Source of the DNA: Phlebopus portentosus | Lineage: Eukaryota > Basidiomycota > Agaricomycetes > Boletales > Boletinellaceae | Length of the DNA stretch: 64,000 nucleotides | Direction of reading: 5' to 3' | Assembly (NCBI GenBank): GCA_037892935.1 | Contig: JAYXKI010000008.1 | Coordinates: 744,001 to 808,000 of the forward strand | Shown: in pieces, positions 47,824-61,085 of the stretch | Position numbering within the stretch: the first letter of the stretch is position 1 | Layout of the letters: each line of letters opens with the position of its first letter | The notes under the pieces: model-generated | The model's input: only the letters and a program-made list of their open reading frames with translations | What the model was told of the DNA's origin: nothing | The model's database searches: none | Position numbers and translations under genes: made by a program

Positions 47824-48742
47824 CTGCCTCCCTCCCTTGGAGTCAATGGCTCCGTCAATTCAGACGGTCTCGGATTCTCGTGATCTTTTGCACATATGGT
47901 GTTTGAATGCAATGGCGTATTGGCCTTGATGTGGCGTACTGGCCTTGATGTCGGTAACGCCGTCTTTGGACCATTAGGCTTTGTCATAGTTGGACAAGGA
48001 TGATTCGTGACATGCTTGAATTGCCTTCCGAGGACCGTCCACCAGATAACTGTACTTTATTGGAAGACTGGTAGCACCACATCCATGTTCTCCGCCTCGG
48101 CACGATCGATACTTTCTATTGATGGAGGTGCCTGTGTCTCATTTGTTGCTATCGAGCTCATGAATATTCGGCTCCTCGATAATCATTATTTTGCAATTGT
48201 TCATCGCGTGAAATGCAATACTTTTTTCCGACCTACTTCCCTTATAAAGGCATGATACCCGACTTGTGTATTGCCTTTGAGTTCTATCTTGCATTCGACA
48301 GTAGAAAGAACAAAAAGACTGCTGGCAGCAGCGACTGGACTAGTAGCCTTGGTACTTTGCGGGACATAAACAAAGTGAGTCGCTTTTCGATAGGTTCCAG
48401 ATGGAACGTTAACCTAGTCGCACACGTTCTCCTAGGAAGCCACGGAAGTTTGCTTGAGGAATTAAGTACGATGGTTGGAGCTTCCGAAGGGCATGTTCCA
48501 CAATTATTTTCAGCCATGAAGCTTTGTTATAGAGTTTCCTTATGGAGAATATCTTCGTGGACTCATGATCTATTAGGGCGTATTGAATGCGCTCAAACAT
48601 TCTGTATTGAATATCATGGGGCTGATTGTTCCATTTGTTCATGACGGATGAGATTTTTGTCGCCGGATCGATTTGGTTCTGTATAAATACATCGAATGTT
48701 TATCAGGTATATTTTCAACTTCTGCTCGCGCGCACTCTTCTG
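47824..48742. other. Spacer UPF3 / CYP-4
   Basis: No gene or P450 remnant recognised. TATAAATA at 48682-48689 precedes CYP-4. Confidence 0.5.
48682..48689 (+). promoter_or_regulatory. TATA box, CYP-4
   Basis: TATAAATA about 54-61 bases upstream of the CYP-4 start. Confidence 0.55.
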
Positions 48743-51058
48743 ATGATGGCAACTCTGCTCTTAGACGTAATCGCCTTTTCATGTGCTGCGTTCTCTCTGC
48801 GATCATGGCTTAAGCGCCGCAAGAGTCGTGCACTTGAGACTTGTCCCCTTCCCCCAGGGCCAAAGGGCCTTCCATTGGTCGGGAACATATTCGATATGCC
48901 TGACTCAGAGGAATGGGAGAAAGCGCGTGAATGGGGCGAGACATACGGTAAGAAGTTCAGCATCTGGTCGCTAACCGTATATTAATTTGTTGAATTTCCG
49001 CAGGAGATCTTGTTATGGTGAAAATTTTTGGCACTAGATACTTCTTTGTGAACTCGTATGAAGTTGCCCTTGATCTGTTCGAGAAGCGAGGCAACATCTA
49101 TTCTACAAGGCCTTTCAATTCGATGCTTGAGCTGTAAGTATGTACCTCTTCACTTTTCCGCACCTTACTCACCATTGCGCAAAGTGAGGAATGGATCTGG
49201 TTCACCGTCATGATGCCGTACGGAGATGAGCATCGGAAGTCAAGACAACAGCTTCATCGTTACTTCCAACAGAATGCCGTGTCTGACTATCATGAGGTGC
49301 AAACAATGTGTACGCAAAAATTACTCCTCGGGATGCTTGAGGATCCTACCAAATACGCGGATCACATTCGATAGTACGTCCGTTTAACTTTCGTTTCTTG
49401 TGTACCTGACGGAGGACCAAAGTTCCGCGGGAGAATTGATTATGAAGGTTGGCTATGGATACCAAGGTTAGATCAGTGATTATACTCCGACTCGAGATAT
49501 GCTGCTGACTGCACGATTTAGTTGCCGATAAACATGACCCGTATATCGAACTTGTCGAAAGAGCAATGGAGTCTGCGACTGAAGCGCAGAGGTTCTTCCT
49601 TGTCAATGCTCTTCCTGCCTGTGAGTCTGCATGTCGACCAAAACTGAGTTCTGTCGTGCTCACATTGGGTATCAGTGCAATATCTTCCAGAATGGTTCCC
49701 AGGAGCTCAGTTCCTTACGACAGCCAAGATTGGACGAGACCTATCGCGGCAGATGCTTAGCAAGCCTTTCGCGATGGCAAAGGAGTTGATTGTGAGAGTC
49801 GTCTTTACTACAACGACTCTGACTGATCGGATGTTCTTTACCTCAGGCAAACGGGAAAGGTTCAGTATCTATAGCGAGCAAACTTTTGGAACAGAACACG
49901 GATGCAAATGGTGAAGTCCCAAACGAGACTCTAATCGCCAAAACAGTCGGGACCACCTATGCAGGTAACCATCTACATCAGTTCCTCAGGAGATCTCACT
50001 CACTTTTTCGTACTTCAGCTGGAGCAGATACAGTGCGTGATTTATTGAACTGCATTTGCAATTTCATGACATCTGTGGGTCCCGGCATAGACTGTATCCG
50101 CTCTTCTCACTTTTATTTTGGCTATGGTACTTTATCCGGAGACAATGCGGCGAGGCCAGGAAGAATTGGACAGGGTTATTGGAAGGAACACCTTACCGAC
50201 CATGGATGACAAGGCAAACTTGCCGTACATAACCGCCATCTGCAAGGAAGTTCTCAGGTGAGCGTGAATCCAGCCCCTTTAGTGTGATTCGCGCATACAA
50301 ATTTTTATACATTCCCACAGATATCAGCCTGTTACTCCTCTCGGTATGCCCTTTATCTGAATTGTGCGCCACTTCCATGTGGGTCGCCTTACCTTTTGGC
50401 ATAGCTGTTGCGCACTCTGCTTCCGAAGACGATGTCTACAATGGATACTTCATTCCAGCCGGAACCACTATTCTCCCTAACGTATGGTGCGTCTTCGAAT
50501 TGCACGCCGCTTCTGCAACTCAACTGATAGATTCGTCCAGGGCAATGGCGAGAAATCCGAAAGAATATCCAGAGCCAGACACATTTAGGCCTGAGCGATG
50601 GTTAGCAACAGACGGAAGAAAGGCGCCTTTAGAAGCGAACAAGGTAGTGTTTGGATTTGGCAGGCGGTAGGTGATTTTCCGTTCATCCTCTCGTGGAATT
50701 ACAATAAGGATTTCTCCAGTATCTGTCCGGGTAGACACTTCGCTGAGAATTCGGTATGTTTGCTTGTAGTCCAATCCCGTGCCAAAACTAAGTCAATATA
50801 GATCTTTATCGGTGTGGCGTCCATTCTCGCGATGTTTGATATCCAAATGGCTGTTGATGACAAGGGGGAACCGATTGTACCAAAGGAAGAGTATACACAA
50901 AACTTTGTCAGGTATGTCATAGTTTCCTCTGGGCGTGGTTTTACAACTGACTCTGTCACTGCGTAAAAAGGCACCCAAAGCCATTCAAGTGCAATATTAC
51001 ACCGCGTTCCGACAAGTCGGCGGAACTCATTCGCCAAGCGGTCGAATCCATCCACTAA
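48743..51058 (+). CDS. Cytochrome P450, CYP-4 (array member, intact)
   Basis: Starts MMATLLLDVIAFSCAAFSLR at 48743 (the second Met at 48746 is equally good). CPLPPGPKGLPLVGNIFDMP and the SEEWEKAREWGETYG exon end are nearly the same as in CYP-3, so these two are a recent pair now separated by UPF3. I-helix GAGADT is split by an intron just upstream (acceptor near 50019). Then LLTFILAMVLYPETMRRGQE, ExxR ITAICKEVLR (about 50230-50258), YNGYFIPAGTTILPNVW, FRPERWLATDG, haem loop FGFGRRICPGRHFAENS, tail PFKCNITPRSDKSAELIRQA ending at 51058. All exons read through. It is the last plus-strand copy and converges on CYP-5. Confidence 0.92.
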
Positions 51059-51841
51059 CCTGAAGAGGAGTTTTATTGTACACCTAATAGCTCGGATCGG
51101 ATTCGCACATATGCTGTAAACTATTTCAAGACGAAATGCTATGTATTTATTGTATTAGTGACAGCCTTGAACTGTTCAAAGTGATTGACATGTTTATCGA
51201 TTCATAGAAAATCGCTTCTATGAGTCAATAGAATAATGAACCGCTCCTTCACTGAGCAAAAGATGCTACTTGACGAATGAGAGTAACTGCCTCGACGGAG
51301 CGCAATCTAAGTACGTTGGGAACATTTCATGGCACCCGATTGGTTTTCCGCAATAATCGGATCTAGAGTAAGGCCCCAGAATAAGATTCGGAGCCAAAGA
51401 TGCTGGTCAAGGGAATACCTAAAGGAAACCAATACAAATGCGTTTGGTTAGGAATGGAGAAGAAGGGGAGAATCGTACCAAACCGGATACTTTCAAGGTT
51501 CAACACTGATGCGTGCCACATACTTGGCCTCATGATGACAGAGGGGAGCTGCGACAGTGTGCTGGATATTGATATTACTTGATGCAGACGTCTTTTATCC
51601 GTGGTGATGATCGTGTGTTTTCAGTGTGAGAGTGTCTAGCGTAAGCATTTACTACAAGCCAGCGACTATGTCACCCAACCTCCTTTCTGGATTTTCAGAT
51701 TGCATTCGCTTTTGCCTTCAGATAATTTGTGTGGGTCAATACATACCCTAATCGTACACGTTCTACAATCCGATAAAGTACATCATGACTCGTTTCCGAG
51801 TAAACTTTCCCATTCCGCTATTTCAGCAATGCACACTTTCG
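51059..51841. other. Convergence point of the two P450 arms
   Basis: 0.8 kb between the 3' ends of CYP-4 (plus) and CYP-5 (minus). No gene seen; a weak 60-codon frame at 51400 has no motif. Confidence 0.5.
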
Positions 51842-54186
51842 TCATGGCCAAATATCAAAAGGTCGTTTAGCAGAGGAGGCTGCTTCACGAACAACAGCAG
51901 CTGCAGCTTCCGAACGCGGCGTGATGTTGCACTTGAAAGGCTTGGGGTGCCTACCGAATTTACGTCATATTAGGCGTTGCCTCGTCATACCAAATCAAAT
52001 CGCTCACCTCGCGAGAGTCGAAGTGTACTCCTCTAGCGGGATGATCGGAATACCGCAGTCGTTTATCGCCTTTTGGATGTTAAACATAGCCAGGATGGAA
52101 GCTATTCCGATGTAAATCTGAGACAGCAGTCTTGTTGATCAAGGACACCACATTAATTTCGTTGACGGAACCTACAGAATTCTCAGCAAAAAATCTGCCG
52201 GGACAAATCCTTATGTTGCTACTGTGAGTAGATATATAGAATGTTTGTGAAGCAACGCTCATACCGTCTTCCAAATCCAAACGCCATCTTGTTAGACTCT
52301 AAAGGGCGTTCTTCTCCGTATGCGGGAAGCCATCTGTCCGGAATGAATTTGTCTGCCTCCGGATATCTCTTCGAGTCTCTCAACATGGCCCTGAATATGA
52401 TCACTCCTTCCAGCAGAAGCTTTCCTAAGATATATTATGTGCGTACTATACGTTTCTATATACGATGGTCCCAGCAGGAATGAAGTACCCTTTTAACACA
52501 TCATCCTTCTCGGCCACATGGGCCAAACCTTTGCCAAAAATGTCAGACGATACCGGTATACTTATGTAAAAGCCGTATCGACGCACCAAGCGGAGATACA
52601 GTCTGCCACCTGAGTTGTAGGGTGTAAGTATTGTGTAGTTGTTGTATCGAAGATTTTCCTCACCTCAAACACTCGATGCAAATGGCTTCGACGTAAGGAA
52701 GCTTGGGCCTGTCCTCAAAAGTCGGGAGATTGTTTTTTCCAACCACTCTATCGACTTCTTCTTGGCCCTTCCTCATAGCATCCGGATACAAAACCATCGC
52801 CAATATGAAGGTGAGTAGGACGGATACGATCTGTTTGTGAGAGATAATCTCTCATGTGAGACCCTAGGACTAAGGAAGGCTTACCGTGTCTCCGCCAGCT
52901 GAAAGCACGACGTACATCAGCAAATAGGTATTCAAAGAATGTTTCAAGAACAAACCTCCAAATGCCACAGCGACCGACTGCGCAATAAATGCCTCGTTTG
53001 ATTCATTCTCGTCAGTGTGTCCATACATCTCAAGCAGTTTGCTGAGCATTGAGGGAGTGGCTGTTCCATCAGCCTTACGTGAAGTAGAAATAAAGATAAC
53101 TATACTCTCCCAGATGAACGAAGTATCGAATAGTTTACATACCATCTTGGTCTTGGCCCTGTCATGGGGTTCGTTGCACATTATGATGGCCGCTTTGTAT
53201 CCTTCCTTAGCCTTCTTGTGGAAATACACCCCTGGAAACCAAGATGGGATGTAACGGACTTAAAACGAGATCAATATAATTCCTGTTGTTTGAGATTAAG
53301 GACTCACGGACGGGTAGAGCGTTGACTAGGTGGAATGCCATGGCGTCGACAATGGTTCTAATGCCGTTGTCAATTATTTCCACATCTGGGTCATTCTCCG
53401 TAACTAGAATGATTCGTTTGGAGTGATCTTATGGAGGAAATTTTCGACAACTGCCTACTTTCGTAGCCGTAAGCAATCTTGATGATTGCTTCTGCAGCAG
53501 CGCTGAGAATGTTATCGTTAGCACAACCCCTACCAGACAGAATTTTGCTTACTATCTTATATGACTACGAAATTTGTCTGGATCTTCCAGAAGTTTCAGC
53601 AGAAGCTTATGTGCCGACTGAGTCTGCACAACATAGTAATCCTTGGCGGCAGATCGCTGAAAAGTTTTGTTGAAAAGCTGTCTAGCCTTCCGCAGCTTGT
53701 CTCCGTAGGGCATTACGGCAGTGAACCAATCAGACCATCCTTCTCTGCGAAAGGCTAATGTATGCGTATTGTTATGCTCGAGGAAACTGATAAACGTACA
53801 TGTCGAGCATCGTTATCTGAGGTCTACTTGAGTACATGCCACCCCGCTTCTCCAGAAGCTCGATCGCGTCCTCGTATGAGTTAAGGAATAGGTAACCCGT
53901 CCCGAACTTCTTGATGTAGGTAATATTGCCTGGAGGAAAGGGTCGGAAAACGGATGCATGAGCTCCCGCATCTGTAAAAGCTTACCATACTTCATGCCCC
54001 ATTGGCATACAGATTCCCACTCGTTTTCCTGGGCATATCCAGAACATTACCAATGATTGGAAGTCCCTTCGGTCCGGGCGGTAAGGGATAGCTGTTCACA
54101 CGCCGCTTTCTCCATGACAAGAAGGAGCGAATGCAAATCAAGGCAACAACTATTGCAGCTGCGTCGAGGATGTATATGTTCATCAT
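51842..54186 (-). pseudogene. Cytochrome P450, CYP-5, frame break plus nonsense codon
   Basis: Start at Met 54186 or 54183 (MMNIYILDAAAIVVALICIR), then YPLPPGPKGLPIIGNVLDMP. Directly after DMP the frame slips: ENEWESVCQWGMKYG follows only if one base is added at about 54028-54033. Later exons are normal (SYEDAIELLEKRGGMYSSRP, LRKARQLFNKTFQRSAAKDY, I-helix AGGDT, LPYVEAICIECLR). In the exon GYFIPAGTIVYRNV the conserved Trp codon split by the intron (TG|G in CYP-6) is TA|G here, so splicing yields TAG (52448-52447 joined to 52390). The downstream haem exon (FGFGRR, ICPGRFFAENS) and tail to 51842 remain recognisable. Two independent defects make a recent pseudogene likely. Confidence 0.8.
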
Positions 54187-55789
54187 TACAAAGAGAGGCT
54201 GCGATAACAATCTGGAGCAGGTAGCATAGTATATATCTCGGACGGAGTACAGTCATGAGGCTAGCTGATGCTTGATTGGTGCTCTGTTCGACCCAGATTC
54301 CGAACCTTAAGAGTCAGATGTGCCGGAGTGGAATCATTGAACGAATGTCGCCAATGAGAGAAGAAAGCACAGAAAAGACAGCGCTCCGCCGAGGAACAAT
54401 CTCGTAACTATTGAGATCTTCGAATATCTGCCTCGGCTTGAACCTCATGCAGCGGCACGTCGATGAATAGGAAAACTCCATCTACACGGCTACATTGTGA
54501 AGAAAGAATGTGGAGACACCAATGCGACTGATAAAGACCTACCCAAGCATAAAATTAGTATCTGCTCCCATTTTTCGAGACAATGACATCGTTATATTCA
54601 TATGTGCTTCTATGTCTCATTGCTTCGTACGAAGCTTCCATTTTTTGTCCCACAGTATCAAATTTACGATGATAAGGTGATGTCGTAAACACCGAGAAGG
54701 TGGACGTAAACGCATTTGCTCTGATACAGTGAGAGTAGTGCATTCCTAGTAGTACACTGACCGTCAATTGCTCGAAAGAAATGGTGACCAAGTTGCAAAG
54801 AATTATCCTGTAAGGTGTGATCAAGGTTAGAGCAGTCGCTGCGGAGGTTAAAATGTGTGAAGACACGTGGAGCGTAGGCCTCGGTTTCTCACGCAGCCGA
54901 CATTCCGCGGCTTCCGCTTCGGGGATGGCAAAATTTCACCAGAACATTTTTCGTTACTGACTGTAATATCCCTGGCTCAGCTTGCCATATTTCTTGTTTT
55001 ATTGACCCACGATCTCGTTCTGCTTTGGAATTTCAAAGCGTATGGCCAATGGTGGAAACCTTTCCGACTCTAAAGGATGCTCATTGTGCACCTATTTCAC
55101 TGGAAAAGCCAGAAACATGTGACACATATCGCAACAATCGCGGAAACATACTTAAACATGGTGCCCTTCGGTACATGGCGAGCTGCACTTCAAGAATGGG
55201 TTTGATTGATAAGTTGAGCAGTATGAGGGAATAGGTAGGCCGATCACTGAATGAACGTCTTACGTGTTGCTAGACCTGAAGCCAGTCCAAGGAACAAACC
55301 GAATGTCCCAGATCAATATCAATGCCAAAGCAAGACTGCACTGATCAAAAGGACTGAAATCAGCATTGAAGGCGAAGCCGTGCCCCTTCTGGAGAACGTA
55401 AGTATGGTTAATGGAATCAGGAACGAGAACAAAGTTCTGTATCCACGGACCGACGCGGACCTACGTCTTCCATATGCCGGCAACTGCAAGGCGGTATCTC
55501 ATTCAACTCTCAAGGCATTTCTTCTGGACGAAATCGCATCATCATCCTACCGAATGAGCGCTACATAGCGCATGGTAAGGCGGAATAATGATACACCCAT
55601 CACGATCAAACGTAAGGGCCCAACATGTAAGGATGCGGATTAAGCTCGTGAGACAACTCAGGCGCAAATGGCTTAAGATTCACAATCTATTTCACATTCA
55701 CATCCTTTACAATCTGATGACTCCACCTCTCATTCTAGGTGTCAGGAGAATGCTGTTTCTGTGCAAACCAGTATTTGTATCACTGTTGC
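54187..55789. other. 1.6 kb spacer CYP-5 / CYP-6
   Basis: Contains short unrelated open frames on the plus strand (54867-55073, 55251-55568) without known motifs. No P450 remnant recognised. TATA-like TATATA on the minus strand at 54230-54236 serves CYP-5. Confidence 0.4.
54230..54236 (-). promoter_or_regulatory. TATA-like element, CYP-5
   Basis: ATATATA on the minus strand about 45-50 bases upstream of the CYP-5 start, kept although the gene is damaged. Confidence 0.4.
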
Positions 55790-58114
55790 TTAAAGTTGTT
55801 TCGTAGCTTGGCGAACGGCTAAGACTGACGCATCTGAACGCGGGGTAATCTTGCACTTGAAAGGCTTCGGATGCCTAGAAGTTCATCAACATCCTCATTC
55901 GCGTCTTATCTCTGCGATCCACTCACCTCACGATACTCGAGAGGTAATCCTCTGTGGGAGTAATCGGAACGCCGTGCTCATCTACAGCCTTTTCGATATT
56001 GAAGGTAGCTAGAATCGAAGCCACCCCGATAAAGATCTGCAATAGCAAGTTGAGGATCCATTTACTCCAAACGGCATGAGAAAAACCTACGGAATTCTCA
56101 GCGAAGAATCTTCCAGGACAGATTCTGACGATATCTTTGAGACGAGGAAGAAATATGTATGAGAATTTAGCTACACACCTTCGACCGAAACCGAATGCCA
56201 TCTTGTCCGCCTCCAAAGGCGGCTCTTCTCCATACGCAGGGAGCCATCTATCAGGAATGAACTTATCCGGGTCTGGATATCTTTTTGGGTCTCTTAGCAT
56301 AGCCCTGAGTATCAACCATCACTGTCATTTCTACAAAAGTTCCCTGCGGCATCAAGTGCGTACCATACGTTGCCGTATAGAACAGTCCCAGCCGGGATGA
56401 AGTATCCCTTAAAGATATCATCCTTCTCGGCCAGATGAGGTACAGCTTATGCAAACCAATGTCAGGTGTTTGTACACTCAAGAAACAGTGAATTCTGAGC
56501 ATACCGAGAGGAGTAATGGCCTGCCACCTAATGCAAGTATAGTGCGTCATTCAGGCACCAGCCCGAGAAGTACGGAGAATTTCCTCACCTCAAACATTCC
56601 TTACAAATGGCTTCAATGTAAGGAAGCCTGGGCCTATCTTCAAAACTTGGGAGTGCATGTTTTCCAATTACTCTGTCGAGCTCTTCGTGACCCTTCTTCA
56701 TGGCATCCGGAAAGAGAACCATTGCCAGTAAGAAAGTAAGTAAGGCAGATACGGTCTATTGTAGAAATTTTGAGAAAGAAAACCTAATCGGTAATGTTAA
56801 GACGTACTGTGTCTCCGCCGGCTGTAGATTAAGTATATGAGTATTCTAAAGCAGGAGCATCCAGCAGGAACAAACCTCCGAAGGCCACAGCGACCGTCTG
56901 GGCGATGAATGTTTCATTATCGCCGCGCCCATATAACTCCGTCAGCTTGCTTAACATTGAGGGAGTTGCTGTTCCGTCAGCCTAAAATAATCGAAGAAAA
57001 AGAATTGAGAGGTCTCTCAAACGAACGGAGTATTGGTAATGATATCCGCACCATCCTTTTCCTGGCCTCGTTGTAGGGCTCACTGTACATTGCAATAGCT
57101 ATTTCATTTCCTTTCTTTGCCACTTTCTGAAAATGAGCTCCTGGAAACCAGGCGGGGAGATAACGGACTCGACGAAGGGTTTATTCACACGACACCCATG
57201 AGCCTGAAAAGAACTTACGGACAGGTACAGCATTCACTAGGTAGAAAGCCAGGGCATCGGAGACGGATCGTATGCCAGTATCGATAACATCCACAGCAGG
57301 GTCATTTTCCGAAACTAGAATGAGCCAGTGAGTACGATACAGTCAAAGCTGATCTTGGCATTTGCACACTTTCGTAACCATAAGCTATTTTGATGATGGC
57401 TTCGGCAGCAGCTCTACGAGATACATGGTAAGCAGAGCCTCACTTATCAGTAGCTACTTACTGTCTAATATGGCGACGGTAGTGATCGGGGTCTTGCACA
57501 AGCTTGTATAGAAGCTTATGTGTCGATTGCGTCTGCACATCATAATAGTTTTTGGTGATAGATCGCTGGAAAATCCTGTTGAAGTACTGTCTGGCCCTTC
57601 GGAGATTGTCCCCGTAGGGTATCACGGAAGTAAACCAGTCAGACCATCCTTCTCTGAAACGTTCATGTTTTATTTCTCTCAGTGGCCTCAAACAAATCGG
57701 TGGACTCACAGATCGAGCATCGTCGTTTGGGGACGGCTTGAGTATACGCTTCCCCGTTTCTCGAATAGCTCGATCGCATCCTCGTATGAATTGAGGAATA
57801 GATATCCTGTCCCGAGATTCTTGATGTAGACAAGATCGCCTGAAGCAAGGTATGGCCCCATAAGAAAAGATAATTCGCACCAAGAGTTCTCCAGATCACA
57901 CAATAGGCTCACCATATTTTGCGCCCCATTGGCGTGCGGTCTCCCATTCGTTTCCTCCGGGCATATCTAGTATATTTCCAATAATTGGAAGTCCCTTTGG
58001 GCCGGGCGGTAACGGATAGCTATATGCATGTCGTCTTCTCCATGCCAGGAAAGAGCGGAGACAAATCAAAGCGGCGACGATCGCGACAAAGTCGAGAGTG
58101 TATATACTCGTCAT
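55790..58114 (-). CDS. Cytochrome P450, CYP-6 (array member, intact)
   Basis: ATG 58114: anchor SIYTLDFVAIVAALICLRSF, YPLPPGPKGLPIIGNILDMP, then GGNEWETARQWGAKYG. Further: DLVYIKNLGTGYLFLNSYED, LRRARQYFNRIFQRSITKNY, AAAEAIIKIAYGYE, LVNAVPV/VRYLPAWFPGAHF, I-helix AGGDT, LLTFLLAMVLFPDAMKKGHE, ExxR LPYIEAICKECLRW, FKGYFIPAGTVLYGNVW, FIPDRWLPAYGEEPP, haem FGFGRRICPGRFFAENS, and C-terminus ITPRSDASVLAVRQATKQL with stop at 55790. All exons are open, giving a normal-length protein of about 500 residues. It is the reference copy for judging the defects in CYP-5 and CYP-8. Confidence 0.93.
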
Positions 58115-58736
58115 TAGAAGAGACAGTAAGAAACGTCCTGAGGAAAGGAACACCGGATAGAATGCTATATATCCCAAGGCGATGTGCAATCATGAGACCA
58201 GATTCCAGATGAGTGGTGCCCTATTGTGAACAAGCTTGATGCGTGCGTGGAGCCAGGGGTTGTCGGTGGGAAAATTGAATACACATCAGTACTAGTCATA
58301 GAATAACTCAAAGTACAACGCCCAACCGAATACTGACCTCACAGCTATTCGGGACCTTACGTTCGTAAACTATGATCGACGTATTGAACTCTCCACTTTT
58401 GCCGCATGATAAGCCTGGGAGATTTGGAGATTGGATGGGTCTGTTTATCTTCCGTTGCAACGGTCCGGTCGAGGTCTTGATACAATGCCACAGTCGAGTT
58501 CACTCTAGGTATCGATACTCCTTACTTCTCTTTATTATCATCCCAAGTCCCACGATATCAGTTTAAGATCGTAAAACATTATCTTAAGCATATTAACTTT
58601 GGCATGACCCATTGGGTAGCGCATCCTAGAACACGGATAATCGATTTCACCGAACAAGATGTAGATTCTGGTAGTCCTTCACCTTCTCGGCGATCATCTC
58701 AGCGAAACGCCATTTCCATTTCATTGCGACTAGCGT
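58115..58736. other. Spacer CYP-6 / CYP-7
   Basis: No gene recognised. Confidence 0.5.
58164..58175 (-). promoter_or_regulatory. TATA-like element, CYP-6
   Basis: GGGATATATAGC on the minus strand, 50-60 bases upstream of the CYP-6 start. Confidence 0.5.
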
Positions 58737-61085
58737 TCATTCGAGCCCACTTGCAAGGGAGACTGCTCGACGTATGATAGTTTTTGCTTCTCCCGATCTC
58801 GGTGAGATCTTGCACTTAAAGGGCCTCGGATGTCTAAATTTTGTTAGGAAACGTGCGGTGCTTCATCCAAATACGCCCACCTCACGATTCCTGATACGTA
58901 ATCTTCTGCAGGAGTTATCGGATTCCCGTGTTCATCAATTGCCTTTTGAATATCAAACATAGCCATGATTGAAGCTGCCCCTATGAAAACCTGGCACGGA
59001 GATTTAAGTAACCAGTATTATTGAATTGACCGACTGAACCTACGGAGTTTTCAGCAAAGTATCTCCCAGGACAAATTCTGATGACGTGTCTATAAGTATG
59101 AGATACGACGAAGAGGTCAGACGTACCGTCTTCCAAATCCAAAAGCCGTCTTGTTAGCATCCAAGGGTCGATCTTCTCTAGTTGCAGGTAACCATCTCTC
59201 TGGAATGAACTTATCAGGCTCTGGATACCTCTTCGGGTCTCTTAGCATAGCCCTGAGTATAGGCCAGAGTTAAAAATGTCAGCCTGGTCGGAATACAACT
59301 ATTTTCTGGGAAAGAATATGGACGAACCAAATGTTGCTATACATGACTGTTCCCGCAGGTATGAAATAACCGTTGTAAACGTCATCCGCCTCGGAGCAAT
59401 GAGGCACACCTTGCAAATAAAAGCAATCAATAAACATGCGCCTGATAGTACTATCAGGACGTACCGAGAGGTGCAACAGGCTGCCATCTATGTACAGGAC
59501 AACACACGGTGAAACTCTGTACATTGGGCATTTTGACGATTATCCTTACCTGAAACACTCCTCACAAATTGCCTCGATGTAAGGAAGCTTAGGTCTGTCT
59601 TCGAAAGTCGGAAGGTTATTCCTTCCAATCACCCTGTCGAGCTCTTCCTGGCCCTTCCTCATGACGTCAGGATGCAAGACCATCGCAAAGACAAAGGTTA
59701 ACAGTGATGCTATGGTCTTCAAATGACATCGTATTTGAGATAATGCAATGGGCAATCGAGGAACTGAAACGGACCGTATCTCCACCAGCTAGACGATAAT
59801 AGTCACGTAAATAAGATGAACTTCGATACAATAAATCTCCAAGGGGAACAAACCTGCATAAGCCACTGTCGCCGTCTGGGCAATGATTGTTTCGTTGAAA
59901 TCCTCCATGTCACCGTCCGCATACCACTCGAGCAGCTTGCTGAGCATTGAAGGTGCGGCCGTTCCGTTGGCCTTTGAGATTACCATTACATAAGAAGGAA
60001 AACTGAAATAATTTCTGCGATATACTTACCATTTCGTCTCTTGCCTTTTTATAAGGTTCATTGTACATTGCTTTACCCACTTCGCGTGCTTCTCTTGCTA
60101 TTTTATGGAATTGAGCGCCTGGAAACCACGTTGGAAGATGACGAACTTGAAAGCAGAGGGCATTAGACAGGTAATCTGACCATTCAGCGTAAGGACACAC
60201 GAGTGGGTAGAGAGTTCACAAGGAAGAATAACATCGAATCAGAGAATGCTTTTATTCCTTTTACGATATGTTCCACGCTAGGGTCATTCTCGGCGACTGG
60301 AATTGGCATTTAGCATCAAATAAGCAACGCATTAATCAAAGACCACGCACTTTCATAACCGTACGTTATCTTGATAATGGACTCGGCCGCCCAGCTTTGA
60401 CAGGTTAGCAAAGTAAGCTGGCAACTATCCATAATAGATTTTGCTCACTGCTTTATGTGGTTGCGGAAATCATTGGGGTTCTCCAAAAGTTTAAAAAGAA
60501 GCTTGTGCGTTGACTGTGTCTGTGTATCATAATAGTTGCTCGTGACCGTTCGATGGAAAAATTTGTTCATGTAACGCCGAGATGTTCGGAGTCTCTCCCC
60601 GTACGGCATCGCAGTAAAGAACCAACTGGTCCACCCTTCCCTGTGGAACCAGCAATCTTCTTAATTTAAACCTTGTCCATTTTTTAAAAAAAGGCTTACA
60701 ATTCCATCATCGCTGTTTGCGGTCTGCTTGAATGAATATTGCCACGTTTTTCGAAAAGCTCGAAAGCAGACTCATAGGAGTTGAGAAACAGGTAACCTGT
60801 CCCGAAGTTGTTGATATAGATGAGATCACCTGAAGGAAAAGGTCAGAAAACAAATGAATAAACTTCCTGCATTCGAGAGAGCTTACCGTGTTTTTCGCCC
60901 CATTGACGTGCAATCTCAAACTCATTTTCCCCAGGCATGTCAAGTATATTACCAATAATCGGTAGTCCCTTAGGGCCCGGTGGTAGAGGAAAGCCGTTCA
61001 CACGTCGTTTCCGCCAAGACAACCATGAATGAATGCAGACCAACGAAATAATTAGAGCGAGACCGTCGAAAGTGTGGATGTTCAT
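58737..61085 (-). CDS. Cytochrome P450, CYP-7 (array member, intact)
   Basis: Met 61085 (MNIHTFDGLALIISLVCIHS) is chosen because it aligns with the starts of CYP-5 and CYP-6; the frame is open 29 codons further up. FPLPPGPKGLPIIGNILDMP, then GENEFEIARQWGEKHG; DLIYINNFGTGYLFLNSYES; LRTSRRYMNKFFHRTVTSNY; AAESIIKITYGYE; RHLPTWFPGAQFHKIAREAR; I-helix AGGDT (about 59795-59780); FVFAMVLHPDVMRKGQEELD; ExxR LPYIEAICEECFRW; YNGYFIPAGTVMYSNIW; FIPERWLPATREDRP; haem FGFGRRICPGRYFAENS; C-terminus ISPRSGEAKTIIRRAVSLAS ending at 58737. Reads through after splicing. No clear TATA box was found upstream, unlike its siblings. Confidence 0.92.

Noticed and set aside
54867..55568. Plus-strand frames between CYP-5 and CYP-6 as a transposon gene
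   Set aside because: No transposase, RT or integrase motif and no terminal repeats could be seen.
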